From Brucella haematophila (GTDB lineage Bacteria; Pseudomonadota; Alphaproteobacteria; Rhizobiales; Rhizobiaceae): a DNA stretch of 64,000 nt. Shown piece after piece: positions 8,065-18,800 of this stretch. Within the stretch, counting starts at the first letter, position 1. Each line of letters opens with the position of its first letter. The translations under genes were made by a program, and so were the position numbers. The notes below the pieces were generated by a model, which saw nothing but the letters and a program-made list of their open reading frames with translations, did not search any database and was not told the origin of the DNA. The stretch covers positions 474,480 to 538,479 of the forward strand of contig NZ_VCPE01000002.1 in assembly GCF_005938105.1 (NCBI RefSeq). Direction: 5' to 3'.

Positions 8065-10839
8065 TTAAGCAGTAGTATCAAGTTCGATGTGATCGAGTAT
8101 ATTCGACCAAGTGTCACCGATATAATATTCGGCCTCCAAAGTCCCATGATCGTAACCCATGAATTGCTCATGGGTGAAGTGAATGGGGATATCGTTCTTT
8201 GAGTCGTAATCGACCTTCGCGATTACCCCTTGACCAACATACGTGCCACCGAAACTGCCATCGTGATTGTTCATATACAGTATCAGATTGATGGTTTTAC
8301 CAATGGCTCCACTCCACCAATCCGCATAGGGGATAAGGACGTTGATTCCGTGGCCAATGCCATTGACGGTAATAATAGTGGCGTTGCCGTCAAACTTGGG
8401 CGCGGGTAGTACTCGACCGGGTTTGTTGTAGTCAGGATGGTTTTGTAATGTCGGACCAGACACGTCAGGGGAAAGTGTTCTACACATGTTAGTAACGCTG
8501 GATTGCGCATATACAGTCATATAGGCCAGCTTGTTGCGATTCGCGGAACCGTCTGACGGATCTGGAGTCAGGTAGGTATAAGGGATAATTACACCATCAC
8601 TAGCTTCTGACAGTAGTGCGATTCTTATATGTTCCTGTGGTGCTTTGTTTGGTGGATAGCTTGCAACCCAGAACACGATCCTATCCTCTGGCGGCAAGAA
8701 GTTCGCTTCCGGAACTGATAGGCTGAAACCCGGATTGTCGATCGAGTAGTGGTCTGGGATAGTGATGGGGTTTGGGTCAGAACGGATAGGCTTAATGTTC
8801 TCGCTAATATCTCCGGTGTCGAATGTTGCTATGACAAACTGTGCTTCATGAGCCCCGATAAAGGGGTCATCCTCGGGTCCGACCGAGGCTATGCCCATAA
8901 ATCGGAATTTGCTTCCAATCTTGAGAACACTGCGCCCATCGGGACCGGTTGTCGTAAAAACTTGTCCCTGCTTATTGACTGAGAGAGATTGGTACTGATC
9001 GTTGAAGTGGCCTAGACCGTACACATTTGGCGTGACGTTCCAGATTATTGTTTTGTCAGCTTGGGGTTTTCCATTACGAATGTAGAGATAGGTTAGGGTC
9101 ACAATCTGACTATCATCCCGCGGATCGATCTCATTGTCTGACGGGGGGTTATGGGCATAGTTCTTATCGAACAACAAAGAGACGTTTGGCGTATTCTGTT
9201 CGGCGATGAATGTCAGCGGGACGATCGTGGGAACGCAATTGCTCGCTTCCGAGATGGATAGAGACGTGACGAGTGGCGAGAATGAACTAACCCAAATCGT
9301 TGCGATACCGTATCTATCGGTTACAGGATAAAAATCACTCACGGTAATCAGGTTATTCGGGGCGACAATGAGCTTGCGACCGACTAGAGGATTCCCATTG
9401 TAGTCCTTGAGGGACATTTTTAGGGCAGTCGTTGCTCTGGTCGGTAATGGGTCGTTTACGGTAGGCGAAACCTGGGTTACGACGTTCGCGGTTACCTTAT
9501 AGACGGCGTTATAGGGTGCTCCGATTGATGGAGTGATGGTAACACTAAAGTTTTGCACGGTCCCTTGCGGAATGTCGACAAAGTTAACTGCACTTATCGC
9601 TAAGCCATTTTCATTCAGATTAGTTAGTGTTGGCAGAAAATATGCCGTACCGTCTCCTTTAATCGAGCCTTCCCAGGCAACAGAGAAGCCTTTTGGTGCA
9701 TTACCGTTCTCATCATGTATGATCACGTTGAACTGGCAGCTTTTCGCGGCTTCATAGATCGTGTCATCTGGCTGCGGACTGATAGAAGCAAAACGAGGCC
9801 CCCCCAGTTTAAAGACCGGGTAGTCTTGTTTGTACATTGGGTCGTCTTCCTCTCCGACGCTGCCCCCAGTCACATCCAGCCTAACTTCGTCACCCTGCCC
9901 ATATGCAACGTATTTACAAATGATTGTCGTCGTTGCTATGCCATCGTCATTGGTCAAACTGCTGGCCGGGGAAAGCTGTGCAATGTTATCCGCGAATGCA
10001 GCATTCGAAGCGGCCCAAGAGATTTTCCAATCGCGGTACACGTCACCGTGTCCCCTAACGGTGAAAAATGCCTTTAATGGGTAGGCAAACCCGGGCTGCA
10101 GCACCGAACCATTAGGCGGCCAGAAATTTGCAACATAGGTTGCACCGTAACTTCCGGGTTTCAGGAAGCATGTTGATTGAAATTCTGCGAACCCGTTGGA
10201 GTAATTATGAATGTCAAGTTCACAGTCATCGCGGTGGGTTGGTAATGTTACCAACGTTAAAAGACTATCTGTGGTTTGCACATTTATTTGATTGTCATTA
10301 GTCGGCGGTTTAGAAGTGAAAGTATTCACCACAGTCTTTCCAGAAAGAGGGTTTCCTGTTCCGTCGACACATAGAACGCGCAAATTTAAATCCCCTCCAT
10401 AAAGCTCGGTGTAAATCGGCCAAAGCCCATTTGGGTCGTTCTGGGGGTAAATTGTCTGTAAAATGTTGTCTTTACTGATCGGCGGCGCAGCCTTTGGTGC
10501 ACCGAACAGGCAGGTGAACTCGAGTCTTGAATCAGCTTCATCTTCTGGCCAGACAGCCAGACGAACCGACGCATTTGCGTTGGGATCTTCAAGATTTACC
10601 TGGATGCAATTAACGCCGTCACCTTTGCTATCAACGGACGTCGTCTCATGGCGCAGCGTGGCTTCGCCTTCGACAAGCTGCCAAATGAGCTTTTTCCCGA
10701 CCATTGGCTGGTGAAAGCTATCCTTGTATGCAATGGCAAGATCGACGAATTCATTCACCGGAAATGCAAAACCGGAAGTCGGTGTGCTGGCCATGTAGTG
10801 CAGATTATTATTGTTTTGAGTGAGAATGAACTGTCTCAT
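8065..10839 (-). CDS. Uncharacterised multi-domain Ig-like-repeat protein
   Basis: A 924-residue protein of unknown function. The start at 10839 (MRQFILTQNNNN) is chosen because AGGAGAG lies just before it; the frame is open to 10863. Several segments follow the pattern of bacterial Ig-like (Big_1/invasin-type) modules: a loop G-x-P/Q-x-x-G/D-K, a Trp or Val strand, then a D/N-G-x-A/G turn. Examples are QPMVGKKLIWQL, GNPLSGKTVVNTF, NAPKGFSVAWEG, GNPLVGRKLIVAPN and GKPQADKTIIWNV. The last ~110 residues form a different, aromatic-rich beta domain (VLIPYADWW ... GTLEAEYYIGDTW). I see no signal peptide, lipobox, membrane helix or sorting motif. It is downstream of, and probably co-transcribed with, the 398-residue gene. 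Codon use is more AT-rich than in flanking genes, suggesting transfer. Confidence 0.75.
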   Translation of the reverse strand: MRQFILTQNNNNLHYMASTPTSGFAFPVNEFVDLAIAYKDSFHQPMVGKKLIWQLVEGEATLRHETTSVDSKGDGVNCIQVNLEDPNANASVRLAVWPEDEADSRLEFTCLFGAPKAAPPISKDNILQTIYPQNDPNGLWPIYTELYGGDLNLRVLCVDGTGNPLSGKTVVNTFTSKPPTNDNQINVQTTDSLLTLVTLPTHRDDCELDIHNYSNGFAEFQSTCFLKPGSYGATYVANFWPPNGSVLQPGFAYPLKAFFTVRGHGDVYRDWKISWAASNAAFADNIAQLSPASSLTNDDGIATTTIICKYVAYGQGDEVRLDVTGGSVGEEDDPMYKQDYPVFKLGGPRFASISPQPDDTIYEAAKSCQFNVIIHDENGNAPKGFSVAWEGSIKGDGTAYFLPTLTNLNENGLAISAVNFVDIPQGTVQNFSVTITPSIGAPYNAVYKVTANVVTQVSPTVNDPLPTRATTALKMSLKDYNGNPLVGRKLIVAPNNLITVSDFYPVTDRYGIATIWVSSFSPLVTSLSISEASNCVPTIVPLTFIAEQNTPNVSLLFDKNYAHNPPSDNEIDPRDDSQIVTLTYLYIRNGKPQADKTIIWNVTPNVYGLGHFNDQYQSLSVNKQGQVFTTTGPDGRSVLKIGSKFRFMGIASVGPEDDPFIGAHEAQFVIATFDTGDISENIKPIRSDPNPITIPDHYSIDNPGFSLSVPEANFLPPEDRIVFWVASYPPNKAPQEHIRIALLSEASDGVIIPYTYLTPDPSDGSANRNKLAYMTVYAQSSVTNMCRTLSPDVSGPTLQNHPDYNKPGRVLPAPKFDGNATIITVNGIGHGINVLIPYADWWSGAIGKTINLILYMNNHDGSFGGTYVGQGVIAKVDYDSKNDIPIHFTHEQFMGYDHGTLEAEYYIGDTWSNILDHIELDTTA

Positions 10840-11233
10840 CCTGCTCTCCTGATTTTTAAACAAACGGGAAAACTTGCCAGCTCCACCCGAACTGGCAATT
10901 CAATTGGTTGTCGAGCGTTCTATGGCTTTTGCCGAAGGTGCCTTTGTTTTCATTCATGGCAACGAATGGCACACTGATCTTTGTCGACCGGAGCTAAGAT
11001 CAAGAGCAGGTAGGCGATCCAATTCAACCCGATTGGATTTTGCTTTCCAGCACACGAAGTGAGTTTGAGATGCGCCCCTTTTTGGACGCAATGCTCATCA
11101 GATGTGTCTGTAGGATTATGATAGCTCGCTCGTTGTGGGGGCAGAAAATCCGCCTGATCGGAGAACCTCTTTACGTATGCATGTTCCTATCCGTGCAGGC
11201 AGCTTCGGGCAGGATAAATGATCGCTCTGAAGG
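10840..11233. other. Spacer between the two Ig-like genes, with a hairpin
   Basis: About 390 bases with no convincing gene on either strand. On the minus strand a 7-bp stem (TTGCCAG/CTGGCAA, 10874-10898) lies about 35 bases before the downstream start, followed by GTTTTCCC. It resembles a weak terminator or attenuator. The spacing is long for a simple operon, so the downstream gene may also have its own promoter. Confidence 0.5.
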
Positions 11234-12430
11234 TTATTCGCTATCGTCTGGGGCTGGGCCGACAGTGTTGAGAGATCCGTGATCCCAGTTTTGAGGCTTG
11301 GCAACGAAATTACCAGCGGCGTCCAACAAATTATAGTCGATGTAGAAAACACCGGCCTCGTAGCCCTGGTCTTCACCGCTGATACCATAATCTGCGAGAT
11401 CTTTCGCTTGTATGGTCATCTTATACTTCTGTGCAACGGTGTTCGCTGGAATTTTTGGACTAACTATGCTTAAACGGTTTTGATGTTTCGCGTCGGTGCC
11501 CTGGTAGTAACCGTCCAGGGTAACGAGCAATTGGATCGCGCAGTTTGCCTCAAATGGGCCACTCGGTATGATCGGCAGATCGATATACACATCCGTATCT
11601 CTGGCTGGCGCATTGATATAATGCACATTATTAAACAGAGAAGGATCAGAGCCGATAATGGTGCGATGCGGTGACTGCCCCGGCTTGTCGGTACTGGAGT
11701 TGACTACACCCAAGGTGAGCGGAAGTGCCGTTTCGCCGTTAATTGCGTTAAAGAGCATATAGGTGAAGGTGTTTTCTACGGCGTGATCATCATCCTGGCC
11801 CGCCTTCAGATATGTGGTAGGAACCTGAAAGCCTTCATCCAAGACGTTGTGGACTGTGTCAATCACACAACGTGAGGGGACGCCGGTTCTGCTGATCACC
11901 AGGGCAGCTGTTGCACCCGGTACCGGATCATAGCTTTCATTAACCGACAGAGGCAGGTGGAAGGTAATAGTGTCTCGGTCCAGGGACACCGGAATGTTGT
12001 TCTTATCATCCAGGAAGGTCGTAAGCGGACCATAGATATCGTCCGCTTTGGCAGGGTCTACCCAGGCAACGAATTTGGGTAGGTTGGCTGGTTGGGTGCT
12101 CTGGTCAGTACCAATGTAGATACTGGGAGTTACGATGGCTTGTGCGTCCGACCAGATGTAGAATGTCAGCGTGCCCTGGGGGTTCGTTTTCACTTTATAG
12201 CCGAGTTTCTGGCTGCCCGGCACAGCAGCTCCCTGAGCGTCCAGAACTTGAACCAGATCCGTATCAACGCGCACCGTGATGTCAACTGACGGAACTACTG
12301 CGCCGGTTGCGCTGCCGTCGCGGGTCTGTAGGTTGAATTTGATGACCCCCGATGTGTTATCCATGGGCTTGGTCGAGTCTGCCGGCGTCGCTAAAATATT
12401 CACGGCGTCGAGTTTGATTATAGTAGCCAT
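11234..12430 (-). CDS. Uncharacterised Ig-like/beta-rich protein, partner of the 924-residue gene
   Basis: A 398-residue protein of unknown function. The start at 12430 (MATIIKLDAVNIL) has AAGGTAAA upstream. The first ~140 residues look like one Ig-like module (GAVVPSVDITVRVDTD ... KTNPQGTLTFYIWSD). The middle has a PGATAALVISR segment and an AVENTFTYMLF segment. The C-terminal ~120 residues (VYIDLPIIPSGPFE ... YEAGVFYIDYNL) resemble in rhythm and length the C-terminal domain of the neighbouring 924-residue protein, suggesting related end domains. No signal peptide or membrane helix is visible. Both genes run leftwards from an AT-rich promoter region shared, back to back, with the autotransporter. 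Base composition is more AT-rich than in the chromosomal flanks. Confidence 0.7.
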   Translation of the reverse strand: MATIIKLDAVNILATPADSTKPMDNTSGVIKFNLQTRDGSATGAVVPSVDITVRVDTDLVQVLDAQGAAVPGSQKLGYKVKTNPQGTLTFYIWSDAQAIVTPSIYIGTDQSTQPANLPKFVAWVDPAKADDIYGPLTTFLDDKNNIPVSLDRDTITFHLPLSVNESYDPVPGATAALVISRTGVPSRCVIDTVHNVLDEGFQVPTTYLKAGQDDDHAVENTFTYMLFNAINGETALPLTLGVVNSSTDKPGQSPHRTIIGSDPSLFNNVHYINAPARDTDVYIDLPIIPSGPFEANCAIQLLVTLDGYYQGTDAKHQNRLSIVSPKIPANTVAQKYKMTIQAKDLADYGISGEDQGYEAGVFYIDYNLLDAAGNFVAKPQNWDHGSLNTVGPAPDDSE

Positions 12431-12868
12431 TGAATTTACCTTATGTTTGACAATGCGCAACAACAATGGATTTTTATGCGCCCCTCAACAACTGTCGGGA
12501 CGGGCATGAAACTTGTTGATACTGCCAGTTGCGCGTGTATTAGGCCCATCCATGGATGTTGCTGATGGTGCGTTTGCGTAGCAGTTTTTGATTTCCAGAA
12601 CGCGTACCGTTCGGCATCACACGATGCTTCAATCATCTTTTGGCAGCCTGTTGGTCAATCGCCAAAAGGGTATTTTAAAATATACTCTAATTATTTCTGA
12701 ATATATAAACAAATAAATGCTAATTTAAATATCATAAATATGTAAATTATTCGCTGACCGAAATCAATACGTGTAATTCTACCAAATAAAGAATGGTGTT
12801 TTCTTATTACTTTAATTGATATAAAGGAAGAGGGGATTATCCATCAATTTATAATTAGAGATTGCTAA
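12431..12868. other. AT-rich divergent promoter region
   Basis: Lies between the leftward Ig-like pair and the rightward autotransporter. Bases 12660-12860 are strongly AT-rich (TATATAAACAAATAAATGC and similar). No gene is visible. It must hold the promoters for both directions, a natural place for shared regulation; no specific operator could be recognised. Confidence 0.6.
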
Positions 12869-15800
12869 ATGATACTACTTCTGCGCACTCGGCGTTCAAC
12901 GGGCGTGACTTTCAGTGCTATATTTCACCGAAAGAAACGGAACCTTCGTGCTGGCGTCGCACTGCCTGTCTCTCTTTTTTGGGGAGCATTGTTTGCGCTG
13001 CCGACCGTGCCTGCCTTTGCGCAAACAGTGGGGGGTGATGGCGGCACTCTCTATAACTATCCGGATACGATTGGCCAAGGCGGTGGACCAGGAGAGGATG
13101 GGGTGCCGGGGCACGTTCCCGCAGTTCAGAGTTTCCCGGGGCTTGGCGGTGGTGGTGGTGGTGCCGGAGGTGGAAAAGGGGCGGTTGGTGTCGTTGGAGA
13201 TCCCCAAGGCGTTACTAGCGCGATCGGCGGTAACGGCGGAGATGGTGGCGATCATGGTTATGTTGTCAGTACGGTGATCCCGGGCGGTTATACCAATACT
13301 CAGTCGTGGAGTGGAACGTCTGGCACACGAGGACAGGACGGGACGGATTCGCAGGTTGTCGGGAAGTCGGCTGGCGGTGGTGGTGGTGGTGGCGCTGGCG
13401 GTTATGGCCTGGTAATCAGTAAGGGGCAGCCCGTCACCAATCAGGCAGCGCTTAACGGCGGTGATGGCGGTGATGGCGGTGATGGCGGGGTGGATACAAA
13501 CCCAACCGCCACATCATACGTCTTTTCAGGAGCTGCCGGCAGTGGCGGCGGCGGCGGCATCGGGCTTTGGATGGATGACGATAATGTGTCCGTAATCAAT
13601 GCGAGCACGATTACTGGCGGAGCTGGGGGAAAGGGCGGAGACACCAAGGCTCATAGTTATGCCGTTGGCACAACCGGCAATGGCGGCGCCGGGGGGGCTG
13701 GCATCTATGGCGCCGAGGATGATGGGTCGGGCAATGATGTCGCGCGGCCTGGCTCAACGGTTGTGAATCAGGCGGCCGGCGTCATCACTGGCGGAAAAGG
13801 TGGTGCTGGCGGGAATACGGATACAGCACAGCTTGTGTCAGGACTTTGGCTCGCCGATATTATAGGAGCCAACGGGGGTGCGGGTGGTGCTGGGATTTAT
13901 GGTGTCTTCAGTGTGGATAATCAGGGCGGTGTCATCACGGGTGGTGACGGCGCTAACGGCGGTGTGGGCAGCCAAGACACAGGTGTCCAAAATGGTCAAA
14001 CACGTGAGGCAGCAGGTGGAGATGGCGGCGCAGGTGTTTTCCTGGTTCTCCATGATGACGGGTCTGTGGCGACGGTCGACAACGCCGGCGCGATCACTGG
14101 CGGCAATGGAGGAAATGGAGGTGATGCCAAAACGACCGGAGCAATTGCCAAAGATCAGAGTGTTGGAGGGCATGGCGGCGCTGGCATTCAGGGGGATACA
14201 GGCGGTACTATTACCAATACTGGTAGTATCCACGGCGGCAACGGTGGCAATGGTGGCCATACGGCCGCGACAGGCGAGAATGACGGCGATGGCGGTGCTG
14301 CCGGTGATGGTATTTCGGGCACCAATCTGACGGTCATCAATAGCGGCATGATTGCGCCGGGCATCGCGGGCAGCGCTGGCAGCGGTCAGAAAGGGGTCGG
14401 TGGTTATGCGATCCGTATGGAAGGCGGTCAGAGCACTCTGGAGCTTCATGCAGGTTCGGACATTCAGGGGAATGTTTTCGCCGACGAATTGGTAGATGCA
14501 GATACCGGAACCAGCACAGACAGCAATATTTTCATTCTCGGTGGAGCGACGTCCAGTAAATTCGACAAAACGCTTTCCATGGGCAGAGACGGCACTGCTC
14601 AATATGAAGGCTTCTCAACCTTCATAAAAAATGGCGCGAGTACGTGGACGCTTGAAAACACCTATAATTTAAACTGGCAGATTCGCGGCGGTGTGCTGGA
14701 AATCGATGACCAGGGTGCTTTGGGCAGCGGCGTCACCATTGATACCGGTGATGGCGCCAGTAAAGGGTTCTTATCCTATAACCAGAACGGGACTACGCCG
14801 ACAACATTCGGTGGCACGATTATCGGTGACGGCGGTCTTCGCAAGGAAGGCACTGGCGAACTTGTGCTGACGGGCAACAATTCCTACAGCGGCGGCACCG
14901 AATTGAACGGGGGTGTGATTTCGGTGGATGACGACACTCGCCTCGGGAATCAGACCGGTGTTTTGAACTTCAACGGCGGAACACTGAAGATAATGGGCAC
15001 GTCGATGACATCGACGGATCACGCCATTACCTGGGGCAATAACGGTGGTGGTTTCGACATTGATAGTGTCGACAACACTTTTACCATTACAACTGATCTC
15101 GCCGGAAGTGGCTCACTGATCAAAGACGGCGCTGGAACGCTCGCTATGACGGGCCTGGATAGCTACGCCGGTATCGTGGCGATCAAGGGTGGCGTGTTGC
15201 AGATCGGCGATGGCCAGACGAGCGGAACATTGGGCACGGGGGCTTCTGTTGCGATTACCAGCGGTACATTGGCCTTCAATAGAAGTGACGATGTCCTTGT
15301 AATTAGCCAGGTGATTAGCGGCAATGGCGGTCTTGTGCAGGCGGGCGCCGGAACGACGACCCTAGTGGGCGACAACTCTTACCTCGGTGACACTGACATC
15401 CAGGCAGGGACTCTTCAGCTGGGTCAAAACGGAACGACGGGCGCACTGGATCCCAGAAGCACCATCCATATCTCAGCCAACGCAAAATTGGTCATCAGTC
15501 GCAGTGACATCGCCAGCCCCTTTAGTTTCGACAACTTGATCAACGGTGATGGCCAGGTCGTGATTAACGGGGATGGTCGAGTTACACTCACCAACACGGG
15601 TAGCAGCTACACTGGCGGCACAAAGCTCGATGATGGTACACTTATCATCGGTTCCGACATGGTTCTCGGTTCTGGTGATCTGACATTGAACGGCGGCACG
15701 TTGCGGGTGGAATCTCCATTTACAATGAACCGTGCCATCAATGTTCTGGCCCCGAACGGCAGGGTCAACATGCTCGATACAGCTCAGAACTTGACGTTCT

Positions 15801-18800
15801 CCGGAACCTTGACGGGGAGTAATGCCTCAAGCTTTACCAAAATAGGCGCTGGTGATCTATGGTTCGATCAAGCGGCAACTGCGACGGGCTTTACAGGTAC
15901 TGCCAACGTCGATGAAGGCGCTATGCGGGTTAGCAGCACGTTCGGCGGCAAGGTCAATGTCAACAGCGGCGGCGTGCTTGGCGGTACTGGTACGGTTGGC
16001 GACACGCATATTTCCGCTGGTGGAACGTTGGCCGGACTTTACGGCACGACGCTAAAGATCGAGGGGGGGCTGACGGTCGACAGAGATAGCGCCGTTCAAG
16101 TCAATATCGGCACATTGCCGTTCTCTACGGGTATGTTCAACGTTACCGGAAATCTTACACTCAAGGGAAAACTTGACGTTACCACTAGTGGAGTCGCAGC
16201 TCCTGGAATATATCGCATTTTTGACTATGATTCCAGTAAAACGAACGACTATGCCGATTTCACATTGGGTACGGTAGATGACGTTGCCGTTAGTTCCGAT
16301 GACTGGAATATTGAGAAGACGAATCCTGGCCAGATCAACCTCGTCAATATGCAGGGAATGACGTTTGTTATTTGGGATGGCCAAAATATGGTTGATAGCA
16401 ATCAAGTCCATGGCGGCGACGGAACCTGGAATGCTGCGGACACAAATTGGAAAGATTATGGGAGTCAATCGATCAATGGCAAATGGACGGATGGTTCCGT
16501 TGCTGTTTTCACGACAACCCCGGGAACCGTAAACATTGATAATCATGCGGCCGGTGTAAATGCATCGGGCTTGGTGTTTGAGACAAATGGCTACAAGATC
16601 ACCGGTGATCCCATCACACTCGTTCAGGGCGAGAATGCAACAGCACCGTTTATACAGGTCGGGGTGAACAATAGGGCGGATGATATACCGACGGCCACAA
16701 TAGGCACGGTTTTGCACGGAGCAAACGGTCTAACGAAGACCGGTAACGGCACTTTGATTTTGACAAAAAATGCCGATTATTCCGGTTCTACGATTGTATC
16801 AGCGGGCACGCTCCAATTGGGAGATGGCGGTACTTTGGGGGCGGTTAGTACGAATATAGAGCTGAAGGATGATGTCTTCGGTCATGGTACTTTGGTGTTC
16901 GACCGCTCGGACAACAGCAATGTCTTCAATCATCAGATTACTGGCGGCGGTGATGTTATCCAGCGCGGTACGGGGATAACTATTCTCTCTGGAAACAATA
17001 GTTTTACTGGCGGTCTGACCATCGAGCACGGTATCGTCCAGGCTGGCATTGCAGATACCGCATTCAGCGCGGGTCGCGTGAGGATTGAGAAAGATGGCAC
17101 GCTTGATCTTCAGACATTCAATGAAACCATCGGCGGTTTGGTTGGGAGCGACGATGGCAATGGCAAAATCGCACTTGGCGGCGGAACTCTGACGCTCAAT
17201 CAGGACTTCAGCGACAGATTTTCCGGTGACATTTCGGGAACCGGCGGTCTTTGGAAAAATGGGACGGGTACTCTGACGCTTTCGGGCCAGAACGAGTATT
17301 CGGGTCTTACAACTGTCAATGTTGGCTCTCTCGTACAAGGCGCTCAGGGGGCTTTCAGTGATGCATCCGCTTACACTGTTGTTAACGGCGCGACGCTCGA
17401 TCTGGGCGGCTTTGAAACCAAGATGCAGTCATTGAAGAATGGCGGCACAGTCAATTTCGGCGGCGCTGGCGGTATCCATCTGAATATCGCTGGAGACTAT
17501 GCCGGTAACGGCGGCACGCTCGTGATGAACACCGAGTTGGGCGACGATAACTCCAATACGGACAGGATGAGCGTCGCTGGCAATACATCAGGGAACACGA
17601 CCGTAGTGGTTAAAAACCGTGGCGGTCTCGGTGCTCAGACGGTGAATGGTATCGAACTGATCGATGTTAGCGGTAGCTCTGATGGTACATTCAATCTTCA
17701 AGGGGATTACACCACCAAGGATGGTCAGCAAGCCATTCTGACATCGTCGGCCTATGCCTATACCCTACAAAAGGGGAGTGCGAGCGGTTCGAATGACGGT
17801 GATTGGTATTTGGTTAGCCAAAATACGCGAAGCACTCCTGATGGTCCGTCGCCGGATTGTGACGATCCGAATGGTTGCTCTAACAATCCAGACACGCCTT
17901 CACGGTTCAGCCCGGCAGCTCCGGTTTACACGTCCTATGCTGCTAGCATGCAGGCACTGAACCAGTTGCCGACATTGCAGCAGCGCCGCGGCGACCGTTA
18001 CTTCGCCAAGAAGACATCGGCTCTCCGCGGTTCTTCGTCCGACGCTGGCGAGACGGATGATCGCGCCATTTGGGCACGTATCGAAGGTGCGCATAATCGT
18101 TTGGAACCGAACACGACTGCCGGGCGTGTTCAGCAGGATGTCAACACTGTCATCATGCAGGCAGGTGTCGATGGACAGTTCTACGAGGATGAGAATGGTC
18201 GATTGATTGCAGGCATTACCGGCCAATACGGAAATGGCCGCGCCAAAACGTCCAGCGAATTCGATGACTCCCTTGGCGGCGGTCAGTTGAACACGCAGGG
18301 CTGGGGTCTGGGTGGAACGATCACCTGGTATGGCAATGACGGCTTTTATGTCGATGGACAGGCTCAGGCCACCTGGTACAAGACCGATCTCAGCTTTGGT
18401 GGTGGCAACAAAGGGCTGTCGAATGACAATAACGGCTTCGGCTATGCGCTCAGCATGGAAAGCGGAAAGCGTTTCGATCTCGATGAGCATTGGTCGCTGA
18501 CGCCGCAGGCACAACTGATGTTCTCGTCAGTCGATTTCGATACGTTCTCGGATAGCTATGGTGCCACTGTCAGCAACCGTGATGGCAACAGCCTCAACGG
18601 TCGTCTTGGTCTTGCCGCCAACTATGCCGATAGCTGGCAAGGAGCGGATGGTCGCGCAGTGAACGCCAATGTCTATGGCATCGCCAACCTCTATCAGGAG
18701 TTCCTCGGCGGTACGAGCATCAACTATGGCGGAACTCGGATGAAGGCTGATCAGGATCGCACTTGGGCGGGCGTCGGTTTCGGTGGCACCTATGCGTGGT

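Noticed and set aside
8065-12430. Phage tail-fibre or contractile-injection genes as an explanation of the Ig-like pair
   Set aside because: No baseplate, sheath, integrase, terminase or lysis gene is present in the surrounding 20 kb.
13000-14400. Repetitive GGCGGTGATGGCGGT-type DNA considered as a CRISPR or tandem-repeat array
   Set aside because: It encodes in-frame Gly-rich passenger repeats of the autotransporter; there are no regular spacers.
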